From Pseudomonadota bacterium (lineage in GTDB: Bacteria > Pseudomonadota > Alphaproteobacteria > Rhizobiales > Xanthobacteraceae): a stretch of DNA of 5,686 nt. Where the stretch lies: positions 1-5,686 of the forward strand of contig JAEXXW010000721.1 in the NCBI GenBank assembly GCA_023405565.1, read 5' to 3'. Both the position numbers and the translations under genes were made by a program. Under the pieces are notes generated by a model. That model saw nothing but the letters and a program-made list of their open reading frames with translations. It was not told the DNA's origin and did not search any database. Shown piece after piece: positions 5,588 to 5,686 of this stretch. Position 1 is the first letter of the stretch. Each line of letters opens with the position of its first letter.

Positions 5588-5686
5588 CTATCGGTTTTTT
5601 TCAATACGGATCAATTGCGGTTCGCCCGAAATCACCTGATCCGCCTTCACGGCAGCGAGAGCGCGCCGCACCGCGTCCTCCGTCGT
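5588..5686 (-). CDS. hom: homoserine dehydrogenase, C-terminal end (partial, cut by window edge)
   Basis: Reading the minus strand in from the right edge gives 32 codons and a TAG stop at 5590-5588. The peptide starts TTEDAVRRALAAVKAD and ends GEPQLIRIEKNR. An amphipathic 'T-x-x-x-V-x-x-A-L-x-A' helix followed by a short strand ending IRIEK is how I remember the last part of the C-terminal ACT domain of alphaproteobacterial homoserine dehydrogenase, the NAD(P)H enzyme that turns aspartate semialdehyde into homoserine for threonine and methionine. Its position just before glpX fits a gene order I recall from Bradyrhizobium relatives. Only the tail is visible, so the catalytic part cannot be checked; the call rests on this short match plus context. 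Confidence 0.65.
   Translation of the reverse strand, partial: TTEDAVRRALAAVKADQVISGEPQLIRIEKNR

Noticed and set aside
4551..5639. Long open frame of 362 codons on the plus strand opposite glpX
   Set aside because: It is antisense to a clear glpX, its product is rich in His/Arg with no recognisable domain, and such mirror frames are common in GC-rich genes.

Overview
The window reads as chromosomal DNA from a high-GC alphaproteobacterium, most likely of the Bradyrhizobium / Rhodopseudomonas / Afipia group. Three things suggest this: the codon choice, the gene order hom - glpX - (GNAT) - recJ, and a GC-rich palindromic repeat of the 'CGTCATTCCGGGGCGCG...CCCGGAAT' type that I associate with those genomes. 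The assignment is inferred from memory and sequence feel, not from a search.

Layout. A forward gene at the left edge (54-1016) encodes an exported NMT1/SsuA-type ABC-transporter solute-binding protein. Its permease and ATPase partners are not in the window and may lie beyond the left edge. The rest is a same-strand (minus) chain, read from right to left. It starts with the C-terminal end of homoserine dehydrogenase (5588-5686, cut by the window edge). Next come a class II fructose-1,6-bisphosphatase, glpX (4542-5537), a GNAT-family N-acetyltransferase (4044-4523) and the single-strand exonuclease recJ (2186-4021). Last is a leaderless solute-binding-fold protein of the 4,5-dihydroxyphthalate decarboxylase-like family (1163-2149). 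Gaps between these genes are 50, 18, 22 and 36 nt, so they could be one transcript. The functions (threonine/methionine branch, gluconeogenesis, acetylation, DNA repair, an aromatic-decarboxylase-like protein) do not form a single pathway; the cluster looks like a housekeeping gene train rather than a dedicated system.

The forward SBP gene and the minus-strand chain converge at 1017-1162. Almost all of this gap is one nested palindromic element (1023-1158), which ends 4-6 nt from each stop codon and probably acts as a two-way transcription end. No RNA genes, insertion sequences, CRISPR arrays or phage genes are visible.

I found no convincing undescribed system. The items most worth a second look are small. 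One is an A7 slippery-type run at the end of hom whose -1 frame runs open into glpX, with a perfect GC hairpin next to the glpX ribosome binding site. Another is a hairpin that may hide the ribosome binding site of the gene after recJ. The third is the uncertain function of that decarboxylase-like protein.
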